Assembly (NCBI GenBank): GCA_013397935.1
Contig: VZRN01005622.1
Span: forward strand, 1,696,174 to 1,760,173
Direction: 5' to 3'
DNA from: Dasyornis broadbenti
Taxonomy: Eukaryota; Chordata; Aves; Passeriformes; Dasyornithidae
DNA length: 64,000 nucleotides
Under the pieces are notes generated by a model, which saw only the letters and a list, made by a program, of their open reading frames with translations, had not been told where the DNA came from and searched no databases. Made by a program: the position numbers and the translations under genes. This document shows, piece after piece, positions 35,681-48,157 of this stretch. Within the stretch, counting starts at the first letter, position 1; every line of letters begins with the position of its first letter.

Positions 35681-37593
35681 CTCTACTATTACAGATACAC
35701 TTCCCTTCTCCCCTAAAGTGGCAATAATGGACACATTTTTAATGATAAAACCCACCTTGGAAGTGAGTCTGTGTCTCATGCTTATTTGCAGCGCTACGAG
35801 ACTTTTTAGGGACTGATACACACTGACAGCACTCCTAAGAGCTAATTAATATTGCTTATCTTCAGCAGTGGCACAAGTTCTCATAACCTTTCTCTCCTGA
35901 AAGGACAGCCTCACCAAGCAAAGCACTGAGGTACAGCCCTTCCATTCAGTTGCTGTGAGGGCACACAGGAACATCTGTGGCCAAGCTTTTATGTGCATTC
36001 CTTCCCTCCCACACCTGTGAAGTCCCACTGAAAATTATGTGACAGTCAGAGGTTATCTCATGTGTATCTACTGTAATCAAATGTAACTCGGGGCCTTGCT
36101 TCATAAACGTGGGTCTGCTTCTGTATGTACATCAGCCTAGGGATACTTGTTACGGAAAGCTCTGTAGATTTTTGGGAGTCTCTCACAGCAACATAAGGAT
36201 ATTTACTTTGCACTGAACGTTGCTGCTTTCTGCCAGTGTTCTGTCTACCCAGCCAGGCCTAGAAGGAACCTCCCTACAGGATGCTAACATTGGACAGGAC
36301 TCATCTGATCTGGGTGACATTCTTGCCTACTGTGTAGGAAAAAATGGTTTCTCATTTTGAGGGGAAAGGAGGAAAATGCCCCAACCCCCAATAAGCTTCC
36401 TAAGCAACTCTGCATACTAACCTGACTCAACCCTGCCCTGAGTTTGACTGGAATGTTTTTGCCTTTTGCTCTGCAACCTCTACCCATTCCCTCACTGTTC
36501 TACCACATTATCGGGGCAAACCAAAGGCTGAAGGCATGATGCTGTCCTCTGTGGAATGTGTTGTTTCTTGAGCTGTTTATCTTCCTAGGGCACAACAAAG
36601 ACATGTTCCATCCATTTCACTTTTTTTCTGGTTGGTACATACTGAGAAACTGCTGGAGAAAATAGGAGGATTAGAAGTGGTTTATAGAATATTGAGCTCT
36701 GAGATCAAGTAAAAAATAAGACACTGCTCCCTTTCTACTCCTGCAGAGTCATGCTGTACCATCATCTTTTTACTGCTTTCCCATTGTACGAAGTGTAATG
36801 GGAACTTCAGAACATACTTAAGGAGTTTTTGACAGAGAAAAGGAGGTAAGCTGGGGGATAAGGAAACAATACTCTTTGCACTTTGTGTTCTGGTTGCAAA
36901 CAGAATACAGGTGACAGAAATCAGTGTGTTTCCAAAAGGCAGCCTGACCCTATTGCAGGACTTGGTGTATGAGTGATGTGTCTCATACTTTTCACGTCTC
37001 CTGCTCTTTCAGTCTGTGCTTGTTCCTTCCAGCACAAACCACCAGCTTCTTGCAGGCTGATTACCTTCTTTCGGCATTCACTTCCAACTTTGCTCATTTC
37101 CAGCACCACCCTTCCCTATAACCACCCTGCAATTCCACCTTGCCCAGCATAGCTCTGCTAGTCGTACCAGCATGTTTTCCCTCTGACTATCCCATGCTCC
37201 CTACTTTTGCTCCTGACCAGTAATTGCGCAGCCTCCCAGGGAAGAGTTTGTTTTTTGCACTGTACCAAACCTTTCCACATCACCACAGACTCATGACACT
37301 TTGAGTAACTCCTTCTAAAGGAAACCAAAAGTTTCACTGACAAATATCTCTACCATCAGGTTATTTTTATATTCTTGATAGACAGGTTATTTGGTTCATT
37401 TTTCATCAAGCACTAATACTCTGGATCATGTTTTCTATTGCCTCATGCTGTTTTCAGTGAATTGCACACAAATGGTTTCTGTGAGACCTTCTCAGGCTTC
37501 ATGTGTCATTGTAGCAGGTGAGCTGTTCTGTTTGCCACAGGTGTTTTGTATATAATGTTTTTTCCTGGGGTTCCTCCTTTAATTGTATTAAAA

Positions 37594-37632
37594 AATAAAT
37601 TGTAAACTCAGTTTCCTTTCCTTAGTAATAAA
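37594..37632 (+). terminator. Poly(A) signals probably ending CD80 transcripts
   Basis: Two aataaa hexamers (37594-37599 and 37627-37632) lie 33 bases apart and are followed by a GT-rich stretch (tgtttctgtatgtgctggg). These are the first canonical plus-strand signals after the CD80 stop codon, which would give a 3' UTR of up to 3.9 kb, or less if spliced. Confidence 0.4.
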
Positions 37633-39367
37633 AGATGTTTCTGTATGTGCTGGGAAGTCGTAGAACCTCTCAGTTACTCATGTTAGCCCCAGCCACCATT
37701 TCACAGCATCCAGGTAGGTGATGCAGCTGTTAACAAAGCTGTACCAGGTACAGCTGGCATCAAGCCACAGCTCTGTTTGGTGTGCTGACACTAATGACAA
37801 AATTACGCTCAGGTACCTAAACTGTGACTTTCACACACCTCACATCTGTCGGTTTGCCAGTGGTTAGCTGAGCAGTATAGTTACATGGCATCCCTCTCCC
37901 TCCAAAGAGGAGGTTCTCTGCAAAAGCAAAACCCAGTGTAAGGTGTTCTCACTGAATCCCTACTACTTGGGTTACCTACTCTGAAAGTGGAGGGTCGATA
38001 ACTTCAGTGCTGTGCTTTTGCTAGGGGAGGAGGGAGTGGGGATGTGAAGAATCCCTTAAAGGTGTATTTAAAAAATAAACTCTGAACCAATTCTTCACTT
38101 GCCATTTGGGAGCCTAAGAAATAAGGAAGTGCAGGGAACTAAATTCAGCAGGAAACTGAGGAACAAATGACCTCTAATCTTGAGTGTTGCTGGAAGTCTC
38201 TGCTTCCCCTGGCTAATGGGCAGCATAAGAATATGTAGCAGGCCCCCCCCACCTTACATAGAGAGAAAATCCACACAGCTGTTACACCTTGGCTTTGCCT
38301 TCCCTCCCATGGATGAACATCCCTGCACCAATGGTCAGGCCCAGGAAAATTAGTATTCCTTAGGCATCACATCAAATACCACCAAATAGGAACAGAGACA
38401 GAGCAATGACACAGCTAAATGTCATCAGAGCTGCTGTACAGATAAGAGTGCGGGATATTGGGTGGGATGTAATAGCAAAGAGAAAGAAGATAAAAAAGAA
38501 GAAGATAAGACATCGCTGTATAAGCACAACAGCAAAAACGTGACTTAGAAAGGCCTATTTTCTTTTCTGAGGGGGCAGAGGACAACACCACTACTGCCAC
38601 CAACACATGCAGAGCTTAACACAGGAAGAGGGAAAGACGTCCATAACTCTGCTTACACAGAACCTTCACTTACATAGAGAACAGGAAAATCAGAACTAGT
38701 TGATGACAACCCTAAAATACATGTATTTCTTCAATGGAAAAAAGAGCTACTCTGGGGTGTTAAAAAAATTAAATGCTCATTTGGAAAGTCAGAAAATACA
38801 ACACCTTCTTGAAAGCAAACTGTGCCAAAAATCTGCTTTGGGTGGGTGGAATATGCTCTGTGGGATCGACTGTTCATATTTCAATCAACAGTAATTATCT
38901 GGAAAAGCATTCAACCAGAACAGACTGAATATTCTTTTCTTATGAGAAGAACACCCGAACCTCCTGCCTGGATGTAATTCCTTTTAGTAGGAAAAAAATT
39001 TCCAACAAAGAATGGAACTGGAATTCTGACCTCCTGCTTTGGAGGAACAGTGATGGGCCACCTCACCCTTCTGAGTGCACACCATTAACTGCAGCACTAC
39101 CCATAGGTAACAGCTCTGACTTAACAGTTCACCTCTGGATCAAAATAACACAGCTGCCACTCTCCTGGCTCTTGCCTTTGTTACTGCCTGGATAGAGGAA
39201 ATGTCTGACACCACCATCAGATTTTATTGCTTGCTGGTGGGATCTTATGGCTCTTCTCATGGAATATCATTCAAGGATGCTTGTCTAGTACCAACACTGT
39301 ACTAACATAAAGTGCCTACTGTGCTGACATAAAGAGCTTATGGACACAGCGACCACTGCTAGACGGC

Positions 39368-39451
39368 TTTATTGAGTGTCTTGGAGCACATTTCTCCCAA
39401 AGCTCATCCCCTAACTTCCAACTTTCAAATGAAATTAGAGGCCTTTTTATT
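39368..39451 (-). terminator. Poly(A) signals probably ending TIMMDC1
   Basis: On the minus strand aataaa occurs at 39446-39451 and again at 39368-39373, which is 640-720 bases beyond the TIMMDC1 stop at 40089. The assignment is by position only. Confidence 0.35.
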
Positions 39452-40088
39452 GTTAAAATTGTCCACAGTGCCAAGACTTCCACCATCACCACCAGAAATC
39501 AGTCATGACTTCTGTGGCCCCCTCAGACTTCTATTGAGGAACTCGAAACATGCTTTTTTCAGGGTATTTCCATATAATTCCCAGCTCCTCCACCCTTCCT
39601 CAACACTGACTGCAAAATACCCCAAGTACTGTGGGAGCCAAGTAAGAAGCCACCACCAGCAAGTTCTTCAGGCACTGTCTGAAGAGCATCTTTCAGCAGG
39701 GCATAATTAGCTTTTGGAATCAGGGTACCGTTAGCACACAAACCATTTATAAGTTCCTTATACCTTGAGTATTTCTACATCACTGGTGGTTTGGACATTT
39801 TCAGCAGCAAAATGGGTTCAAGACGAGGCTCTGGAGCCCTCACTCCCTGCCAAACCTAGATGACACTTCCTATTCTGCAAAGTCTGTATTTCCACCTTCT
39901 CAGGTGGAACAGGTTTGGCCCTTCTATGCCCTTTGTGCAGTGATATCCATCCCTGAACAGTGTTTTCAGCAAAACACTTTTTGACAGGATACAACTGCAT
40001 TCACAGATGACTTCCATGATCTCTTGACTGAAGGCTTTTACAAGCAGGATCAAAATGCTTTGTAGCTTCTTACAGATCTCGGGAAGAC

Positions 40089-43000
40089 TCAGTAGCTCTT
40101 CAAGTCTCTTGCTCTCTCCATCTCTGGTTTTCCCTGGGCATTGTTTTCCGTTTGGCCTAAGACTTCAGTCACACTGAGCCTGGATTGCCTAAGGAGAGAA
40201 GAGAGAGTGGAAAGCAGTTTTATGGCTTTATCCTCCTGACAGAGGCATGACTGCAGAATCCCAGCTCTTGAAAATTTCCTTCAGAAGTAGTGAGTGAGTT
40301 TCAGCAATTCAAATGACCACTGTCATGGCCTTTTTTCCACCAAGCTTCCAGCTATCTTTCTTTTACCCCTCTCTGTAATGGGGATGGAAAGAAGGCAGCA
40401 ATGAAGGGAAGACAGGGAAGACTAAATCAGCAGTTCTCAAAGTGGTATGTGAGTAACAACCACGACCAAGAGAAGAACTGAGGTTTAGAAAGCCTAGTGT
40501 GCTGTGGTTTCTTTAAATGTTTGAACACACAGACCCAGACACCCTCCTAGTCCACTGCTGGAAGGAGCGGAGCTGTTCCTCACCACTCTGCCATCTTCTG
40601 TTCGTACAGCTGCCTGCGCTCTCGGCTCCTCTTCTCCTGGAACGTCTCACCAGCCAGGCCATACATTACCATTAAGAGGCCTCCTGCAGGGATCCTGGAG
40701 GAGGAAGCAGGAAAGTCACCAGTCACCCAGGGGACACACAACAGCAATAACTTACTAGCATCAACAAAAGGAGCATGCAGGGGCCAGATGCCCCATCAGG
40801 GGAGTGTCACATTCCCCAACACTCACATCGCACCACAGACTAAGGTATTCCTGTTCTACTGTCACCCACCAAACACAGCATCTCTTCAGCTGTGACTCAC
40901 TGGAGCCCCTGTGACAATATATTTTGAATTTACTCATTGACAGGCATACACAGGACAAAGGAGTGGAAGGATTTATGGTGTCCAATGAACACCCATAGAA
41001 CACCTAGCCCATAACTCAGACAGTGACATCCGGGCTTAGCTTCCATCCAGCTCTGGAAGTACTTGTGCTTTCATTGGCAAAGGTAAAGCTCCCTAGGCTG
41101 CTTCCAGGCATGCCCACAGCTGACACCATCCTGATGGTGCCAAGTAGCACAAACAAAGCTCATTCTCATGTTCACATAGGACCCCCAGATTCACTTGTGA
41201 GGATATTTACAAGGCAGCACTCTGAGACAAAATCCCAGCTCTGCTTGAAAATTCATATTTTTCCTGAGTTAGAGGTCATTCTCCTGAAGGACAAGCCTCT
41301 GAGAGAGAACCATGGGCTCCTCCACACCCCAGGAAATTTTAGGAGATTCAGGACTGCAAGACACACACAAAGACATGTGCCCACCTTACAGCCCTGGGTT
41401 GTGTAACCCAGTCATGCAGCTTCTCCCTCAGTGTTTCCTAATGGCTGCTGCTCCACATTTCAGCTTTGATGGAGCCTATGTTGTCCCCTCTAATAAGCAA
41501 ACAGCAGCAAATAACATGCTCTGAGAGCACTAAGCTCTTACTACTGAGAGAGCAGCAAAGCAAATCAAGAAACAAAGACGAAAAGAAAAACAGTTTAAAG
41601 GCCGGAAGAAAAGTGAAGTCCCAAGAGAGATACAGAAAATCCCTCAAGGCAAGGTAGGAAGGGAAGCCCCTGTAGCCCCTTCTACGATTCCAGGTTTGGT
41701 GTGCACAGCCACTGTCAAACACCCTTCAAGAGTAGCTTGAAGTGTCTTGATCCCTCACTGGCAGCACTCACAACTCACCCAAACACTGTTCCGAACACGA
41801 TGCCTCCTGCCAGGCCCTGAAGGCCCAAGTGCATTCTGAAAAGGGCTCCTGTGAAGGCTAAAAAAAGAACAAACCCACTGAAACCAGCAACAATACCCCA
41901 GTAGCCATCACATACCAACTTAGGGAATTGCCTTGCTGCATCTCTCTTCTCCATGAGACAACATCTGCTTTTAACAGAGCAGAAACCAAGTGCCATGGTC
42001 AGTGGGACGGAACCTCACCACACAGTCACTATGGTCTCTGCACTGAAACAAAGTTCCTTCTGCTTCAGAAAAACTGCCAAAATTTTTCCTGTACCATAAG
42101 AGTATCTATGAAAGTAAACCCAAGCTTTCTCTAGACTGGAGCATGAGCCCCCTCCCCCTTTTCTTCTGTTCAACAACAGCTAATAATAGCAGCTGCCATG
42201 TAAGGCAGAAAAGACCAGTAAAAAGTGTATCCAACTGCAAGGGCAATAAAGCCTGTAAAACTGAACAAGCAGATCACTTACCCAGAGCCCTGCTGCCAAA
42301 AGCAGGCATGCAAAGGGCAGCTCATAAACAGTGTGCTGAATTGTTACCAACAGTGGAAATAAAAAATGCTTTCCCTGTTAAATAGGTGCTTATGAGAGCA
42401 GGTTATGCACCAAATGTTGCCTTTACCCCTCACAAGCATTTTTCACCCAAAATACTCCAGCAAGTATCTTGAAGATCAACTGATAACCACAAAACTCCCC
42501 AATGGTTTCAGCAGCGCATCAAGAAGCAAAACCCAAAAGCACAGACGCTGCTCAAGCCCAAGGGATGTGGATACTTGCTTATGCTTTTCTGCTACAACCC
42601 TTGCTAACAAAGAGAAAAGCACCCAAGGTTACAGCACTCTTACCTCCTGCTGCAGCGAAATTACTGACAGTGGTTTTATCGCGGTACGCAGACAGGCCTG
42701 TGCTCACCACGCTACAAAGGTAAGGCACAAAAGTCAGCAATTGCACATGGAAAAAGAGAAGCAGCAAAACACAGCCTGAAATAAAGCTGGATTTCATTAA
42801 GCCAGCCCTCAGGTTGCCTCTAACTGCTTGGCTGCGCATCTGTTCAGAGCACACACATGTCAGTCGTGCCTTTACTGCGGGCAGCTGCACAGACACAGGC
42901 CAGGGAATATCAGAGTTCCTGGTATGGATCTGGGATATTCTTTCTTTCTCTTTTTTTTAATCAATTTTTTTTCCCATTGTATAGAATCACAGAATGATTT

Positions 43001-46000
43001 GGGTTGGAAGTGATGTTAAAGACCATCCAGTTCCCAGCCCCCACCGCAGGCAGGGGCACCTTCCATCGGAGCAGGTTGCTTGGAGCTCCATCCAACCTGG
43101 CCTTGAACACCTCCAGGGATGGGGCACCCACAACTTCTCTGAACTACCTGTTCTAGTGCCTAGGAACATATACTATAGTCAAGGATAAAAGAAACTGAGC
43201 AATGAAAAAGCCCTTTCAGCCAGTCAATCAGTCCTGATGCAAGACCCTTACCCCCAGAAGCATACGTTAGTAAGATCTTGCCTTATGAACAGTTCCCAAC
43301 AGAACAGCCTCAGTTATACTCATGACATCAGCAGATTCACCTACTCTTGTGGCATCAGATTTCCCTCTGGCATAGGTAAACCAGCTCCTCCAAAAACATC
43401 AGCTAAGCCCCAAAACACTCTCTGTTCTCAGTTCAGCAGCCACATCCTCCCCAGCACTTCAGCGAGCGTCCTGCATGACATCAACAAGCCATCAGCAATC
43501 CTCCTCTCCCTCCCCACACAGATAAATCAAAACGATTTGGGTTTTAATTGTGAAACTTAAAGTTTTCACAACTGCAGGACAAAACCTTCAACTTAGGATT
43601 TACAGAAACAATGTTGAGCAGCAAATATCTTTGTTCAAAACCTTTTCCAAAGTGCTGGTGAAAGAGGGGCTGATCTGACTGCAAGGGGAGACACCTGGTG
43701 GAAGATGACGAGGTTACATGTCAAATCCAAAGAAATCCAAGAAAACCCAAAGAAATCAAAAGCTCCTGGAGAGAAAGCAAACAGCATGCTAACTAAACCT
43801 AAAACCAGATACTAAACTAAACGGTGCCAAAGAAACTGAGAGAGAGTGAGGAAGAAACTCAGAAAGGAACAAAAACATTAGGGAGAGAGAAATATAAAAT
43901 AATGTCAGTCAATACTGTGGGATCTTAAAAGCAGAAGAATTTAAACAGAACATACATGCAGAGAGAGTCAATGCAGGTTTAGGACAACACATAAATTTAC
44001 TAGTTTGAACAACAGGGATGAAGATATCCCTAGTTTAGAAGAGCTTTACTCAGAAGACTATGCTCAGTTTGATGTTCTATTGACAGAAATGCACTGGAAC
44101 ACCCAAGGATGAAAATCAGGGAAGCGGAACACTATCTCTGTGTTCTGTATCTCTGTCTATTGGGTTTGTGTGTATAGGAAAAATCTGAAGGCCTAAAGAG
44201 GTACATAGAACTGGTGGGTCTGATGTTCAGCAACCAATTAAGAACAAGATGATTCCCAAGTGTTTGAGGACAAGAACATAGAATTGTGAGTAACACCAGT
44301 GTATACAAACTAGGAGTAGTGACAACTGTGAATAACACCAGTGTATACAAACGAGGAGTAATGAGACACAGAAAGGACAAAATTCAGTGTGGGTTAGAAA
44401 GCACTTCCAGAAACTGCCAACACACTGTAACACTCCCTCAGAGAAATACACACAAAAAGAGAAGAAGCAATAGCAGAGAGAAGCTGTCAAGAGAGGGAAG
44501 AACAGTGTTCAAGTTGGTAACAGCAGGGATTAGATGTATGAACAGGGCTTTTCCATATTTAGAGTTTGTGTTGGTTCACTAGAAGATGTGAATTCTGGCA
44601 CTATTCTAAAAGGTTAATCCTCTTCATGCTCACCCCTGATCAATCAGACTCATGTTAAGGCAATCACGAGCCTCAATCAATCAGCAGAGCCACGGGCACT
44701 GGTGGCATGAAGGGCTCCTGGCTGAAGGACAGGCACAAGCACAAGGCAGCTCTGCTCCCACTGCCATCAGCAAACACTCACTTGAATACCGTGGCGAAAG
44801 CCGCAACCCTCCAGCTCCAGCGCCAGCCGTAGCGGATGAAACTCCGGAGACCAGCACGGTGTGCAGATCGCTGAGGGGACAGACAGGACATGTGACAGGT
44901 CACAGCCCCCTCCTCCTGCCAGCACCACCCTCTTGCAAGCATGACAGACTGTGGGACTGATACCCTGACTCCTACGGATCAAGTCAGCCACCTTCAGAGG
45001 GAAAGCTGCTCCCAGCCACCAACAGGAAAACCAAGAATCAATTCCAGTTTGGAATGTCAACTGGTCTTTCTAATCCTGCAGCTGAAAGACATCTGGGTGA
45101 ACTAGGAGGGCTTTCTGAGGACAGTACAGGAAAACAGCAGAGGAGAAGGAGGAAAAACTAGAGACTACTTCATTATTACAAGTTCATAAGCATTAATAAA
45201 TAACAACCATCAATAAATAATAGTGAGTAAATAATAACTGTCGACATTAAATGTTAAGATACTATCAATCTCTGCAGTTTAACACTGGCACTTATAAGTT
45301 TGAAGAGGATTTTTAAAATATGTGATAAATAGAAGCTTCACAAAAATTAAAAATGTTGGAGTTACAACCATGAAAGTAAATAAATTTTCTCTTAGTGCTT
45401 GTGGTGTAGGTGCTTAGCCTGGGTTCAGATATACCAGAGAGCCACCAGACTGAAGCCAGGCAGGGGTAATTTGCAGGTCACTATGTTAGGGGCCAATTCT
45501 AATTGTAAGTGATGCAAAGTTTACATCAGGCAGATTTTTAACGGAGTTTTCTTCCTCATAATCCAGGTAACCAACACTTTAATTGAATAACAAATCCCTA
45601 AAACTTCGAATACATCTATAAAATGTCACAATTGTTCTTTGTTGTGCTGTTGTTCTAAAAGAATTTTAAATCGTCCTAAAACGACTCACATTAATAAGAC
45701 AAGAGTACAATCCCAGTTTGATACTATGAAGTCTCCTGTCAGCACACTAAAATTTAAAAGCAGAAAGCCTTTTCGAGACGTATTAATCAGTTATTTAACA
45801 GAACGGTAAACTTTGTTACCAACTTTTTCCGTAACGAAGGACACTTTTTTAAAGCTAACTGCGTGTAATTTGGGTAATAGAGAACCGCTAACTCCCGAAG
45901 CAGCTGACCGGGCAGGCTGCACGCACTCAACACACTCTCGGCAAACCTTTTGCCACAATGCACCAGAACGGGGCACACACACACGTCCTACAAACACGAG

Positions 46001-46571
46001 GCCATCCCTGCGCACTCCGGTGTCACCCCAGCCCGCGGCTCCAAGGGCAACTTCCACAACCGGAGCCTTCCCAAGGCCGAGGCCTCCCGGGGGCGCTGCG
46101 GGCCCCGGCGGCGGGAGAAACCCAGCGCTCCACCCGTGCATCCCCCGGCACCGCGGGGCTCCCGGGGCTCGTACCACGGCATCGGCGCGGTTCAGGAACA
46201 GCTCGCCGTGGCTGCTCTCAATGAAGGCCTTGCGGGCGTTGACGAAGGCAGGCAGCCCCCCGTACAGCCAGCCCACCACGCCCGCCGTGAACGCCGACTT
46301 GGCGATGTTCTCCGTCTCCTCCGGGTACTGCTGCCGCTCGCTGCAAGGGAAGGGCAGCGATGGGCTCGGGGTCGGCCGGGTGAAGCACGGCGGGACGGCC
46401 ACGACCCAGCCCCGCAGAGCCCCGCCCGGCCCATCCTCTCCCATCCCACCCTACCCAAGCCCAGCCCGGCGCTCACTCTCGCCGCCAGAGCTCGCTGACC
46501 CGCTCCCAGCCCGTCTGTGGCAGCGGCGCGGGGCGGCCAAACCCCGCCGGAGTGCCTGGACCCTCCGCCAT
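40089..46571 (-). CDS. TIMMDC1: TIMMDC1, mitochondrial complex I assembly factor, seven exons
   Basis: Exons in transcription order are 46571-46477, 46340-46175, 44870-44782, 42711-42644, 41857-41779, 40694-40584 and 40188-40089. All have GT-AG introns and matching phases, giving 235 residues. TIMMDC1 is a Tim17/22/23-family multi-pass inner-membrane protein that helps build the membrane arm of respiratory complex I. Diagnostic stretches are AGVVGWLYGGLPAF (about 51-64), SAHRAGLRSFIRYGWRW (about 89-105), GALFRMHLGLQGLAGG (about 145-160) and the charged GETFQEKRSRERRQ tail. The N-terminus is about 28 residues shorter than in human. In the last exon the annotated frame stops at 40091-40089, but the family C-terminus continues in a neighbouring frame from about 40125, so a one-base loss is suspected. 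The start lies inside a CpG island. Confidence 0.95.
42981..43165 (-). mobile_element. CR1 LINE 3' fragment in TIMMDC1 intron 3
   Basis: The plus strand reads 'atagaatcacagaatgattt', 'gggttggaagtgatgttaaa', 'ccatccaacctggccttgaa', 'cacctccagggatggggcac', the reversed CR1 3' end. This is a moderately young-looking copy with clear blocks. It is inserted in the same transcriptional orientation as TIMMDC1, between exons 3 and 4. Confidence 0.92.
44285..44368. repeat. Two-copy 42-bp tandem duplication
   Basis: The block beginning tgtgagtaacaccagtgtat (44285-44326) is repeated directly at 44327-44368 as tgtgaataacaccagtgtat with only a few substitutions (including g/a, t/g and g/a changes). It lies in TIMMDC1 intron 3. 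It is a simple local duplication with no coding content. Confidence 0.9.
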
Positions 46572-46720
46572 GGCCTTGCCGGCGGCAGGGGCGACACCGG
46601 GCGGGTGAGACAGCGCCCCCTGCGCTCCGGCGGGGCACGGCACGCAGCGGAGCGGCTCGGAGCCGTTCGGCTCCGCTCGGAATCGCTCGGCCCGGCTCGG
46701 CACGTGTGAGACACTGCACT
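45950..46720 (-). promoter_or_regulatory. CpG island and promoter of TIMMDC1
   Basis: A long GC- and CpG-dense block spans TIMMDC1 exons 1 and 2 and the 136-base first intron, and extends about 150 bases upstream of the start codon. Upstream of the start there are many copies of gctcgg, an 8-base inverted repeat (cggagccg tt cggctccg near 46657) and an E-box cacgtg at 46701. There is no TATA box, as usual for a housekeeping mitochondrial gene. The large plus-strand open frame of about 300 codons here is a by-product of base composition. Confidence 0.75.
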
Positions 46721-47338
46721 ATTACTGATTAATGACTCCGAACATTTCCCCATTTGTGCAGGGCCAGGTTTGCACACCCGAGGGAGGAGCCGAGTTTTGG
46801 AGAATGTGGTGGCCGGTTGGCACAAGACAGAGGGAGTGCAGCCCCCGGGTTTTGAGGCCGCTAAGAGGCAAATCCTGCACCTCATGCACCTCTTATGGTC
46901 CTAATTGCCCTCCCTGACACAACGCGCTCTGGTGTGAACCCCCCTTCCATCGGGAAAGGTCTGATAGGGCATTGCAGGCTCGACTGTGCTGACACAGATG
47001 CAGCTGTCGTGTAGAAGGTGTCATAAACCATCAAAGGCTCCCGATGAGCCCCCAGATTCATTTCTGAGGCCTTTCACCAAAGGACTGAAAGCTCCCCACC
47101 AGGGGAGGTGCCTGGGTGCTCCCACTAGGCCTAAGCATATTTTAACCCATAGGGTTTGGTGTTTTTCAGGATTCTTCCCTCATTCCTGCAGACCATCACT
47201 TCGACCAAGGGCCACCTAAGCTTCAGCTATCAACTCTCATCGCAAGATCTACGGGTGGAACAGCTGGGGCTCTGCAGACCTTTTGTTGCTCTTCTGATGA
47301 GGCAACAATGCATCCAACAAAATTTCATTTTTGTTTGT

Positions 47339-47344
47339 TTTATT
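47339..47344 (-). terminator. Candidate poly(A) signal of POGLUT1
   Basis: aataaa on the minus strand, 1.7 kb downstream of the POGLUT1 stop codon and about 0.6 kb before the TIMMDC1 promoter. Assigned by position only; earlier variant signals cannot be excluded. Confidence 0.3.
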
Positions 47345-48122
47345 CCAAAAAGCACTTCAGTACAAATGGTTTAAAAATATCATACAGAGCTGTTCTGTTT
47401 CTTGGAGTGCTGTCTCTCCATTGACTAAAAATAGAAAACCAGAAAACTCTTTCCACTCTGGCACAGTTTTCCTGGGAAACCAGGCTCTTTTAATGTCCTA
47501 TTCTGTTTCCTTTGCCAGGTAGGATAACCCTGGCTGTGATCCCATAACCAACATGCTGCCCCAGCAACCAGCACTTGGACCAATAGGTCCGGTTGCCACT
47601 TGCTGTACCAGGACTCGGCAGTGCTGTGAGGCCTCTGTGAGGGCACACGTGCACTTAATGTCATTATTCTGTGCAGTTTCCTTCTTCCCTGATCCACTAT
47701 GACTGAGAGCTATTGCTATCATCTTATTCCATTATAATGTGCCCTCAGCCTTGAGGCCACTTTGCCATCAAGAGTGCTCCTCTGCAAGAATCCCATGTCC
47801 CTCCTGCCACCCCATGCTCTCCTGTCTGGGTGCCAGAGAAGATGCTGCTCCCTCCCAGCCTCTCACCTCAGGGGGAACAGAACATTTCAGGAATTCCACT
47901 CCCTCTGGGCTGAGAGCCCATGGTGGGCATAAACACAGCAAAAACAAGCAACCTGTGACCAACTCAAAATGGATAATGTGAGCAAGAAGCTGCTACTGTG
48001 TGACTGAAGACATTCCCTCAACCAGGCTGAAGGAGATGAGAAAAGAAATGGCACAGCTGTGGAGAAGAAAAGCAAGTACTGAAGTGAGCAGATGTATTAC
48101 CAGTCTCAAAATCCTCCCCTTC

Positions 48123-48123
<1 letters not shown>

Positions 48124-48154
<31 letters not shown>
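48124..48154. repeat. Poly-A tract of 31 bases
   Basis: An uninterrupted run of 31 A residues, downstream of POGLUT1. It is not preceded by recognisable retroposon sequence, so it is either a simple repeat or the tail of an element decayed beyond recognition. Confidence 0.9.

Positions 48155-48157
<3 letters not shown>

Larger units (their letters stand above)
33672..40088. other. Intergenic and 3'-UTR region between convergent CD80 and TIMMDC1
   Basis: Downstream of the CD80 stop a possible splice donor (cattgcag/gtaatt, after 33688) suggests a 3'-UTR intron. A coding-like block lies at 35406-35680. Poly(A) signals on the plus strand occur at 37594, 37627 and 38074, and on the minus strand (TTTATT as written) at 39446 and 39368. 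A GC-richer patch lies near 34910-35060. No CR1 copy was recognised in this 6.4 kb, so the region is comparatively repeat-poor, as expected for transcribed 3' ends. Confidence 0.5.

Noticed and set aside
46607..46630. CTCF-like core (agcgccccctgcg) upstream of TIMMDC1
   Set aside because: Only the GCGCCCCCT part matches; the remainder of the motif diverges, and such strings are common in GC-rich islands.
45813..46709. 298-codon plus-strand open frame over the TIMMDC1 promoter
   Set aside because: It is antisense to TIMMDC1 exons 1 and 2, made of Pro, Arg and Ala typical of CpG islands, and has no family similarity.
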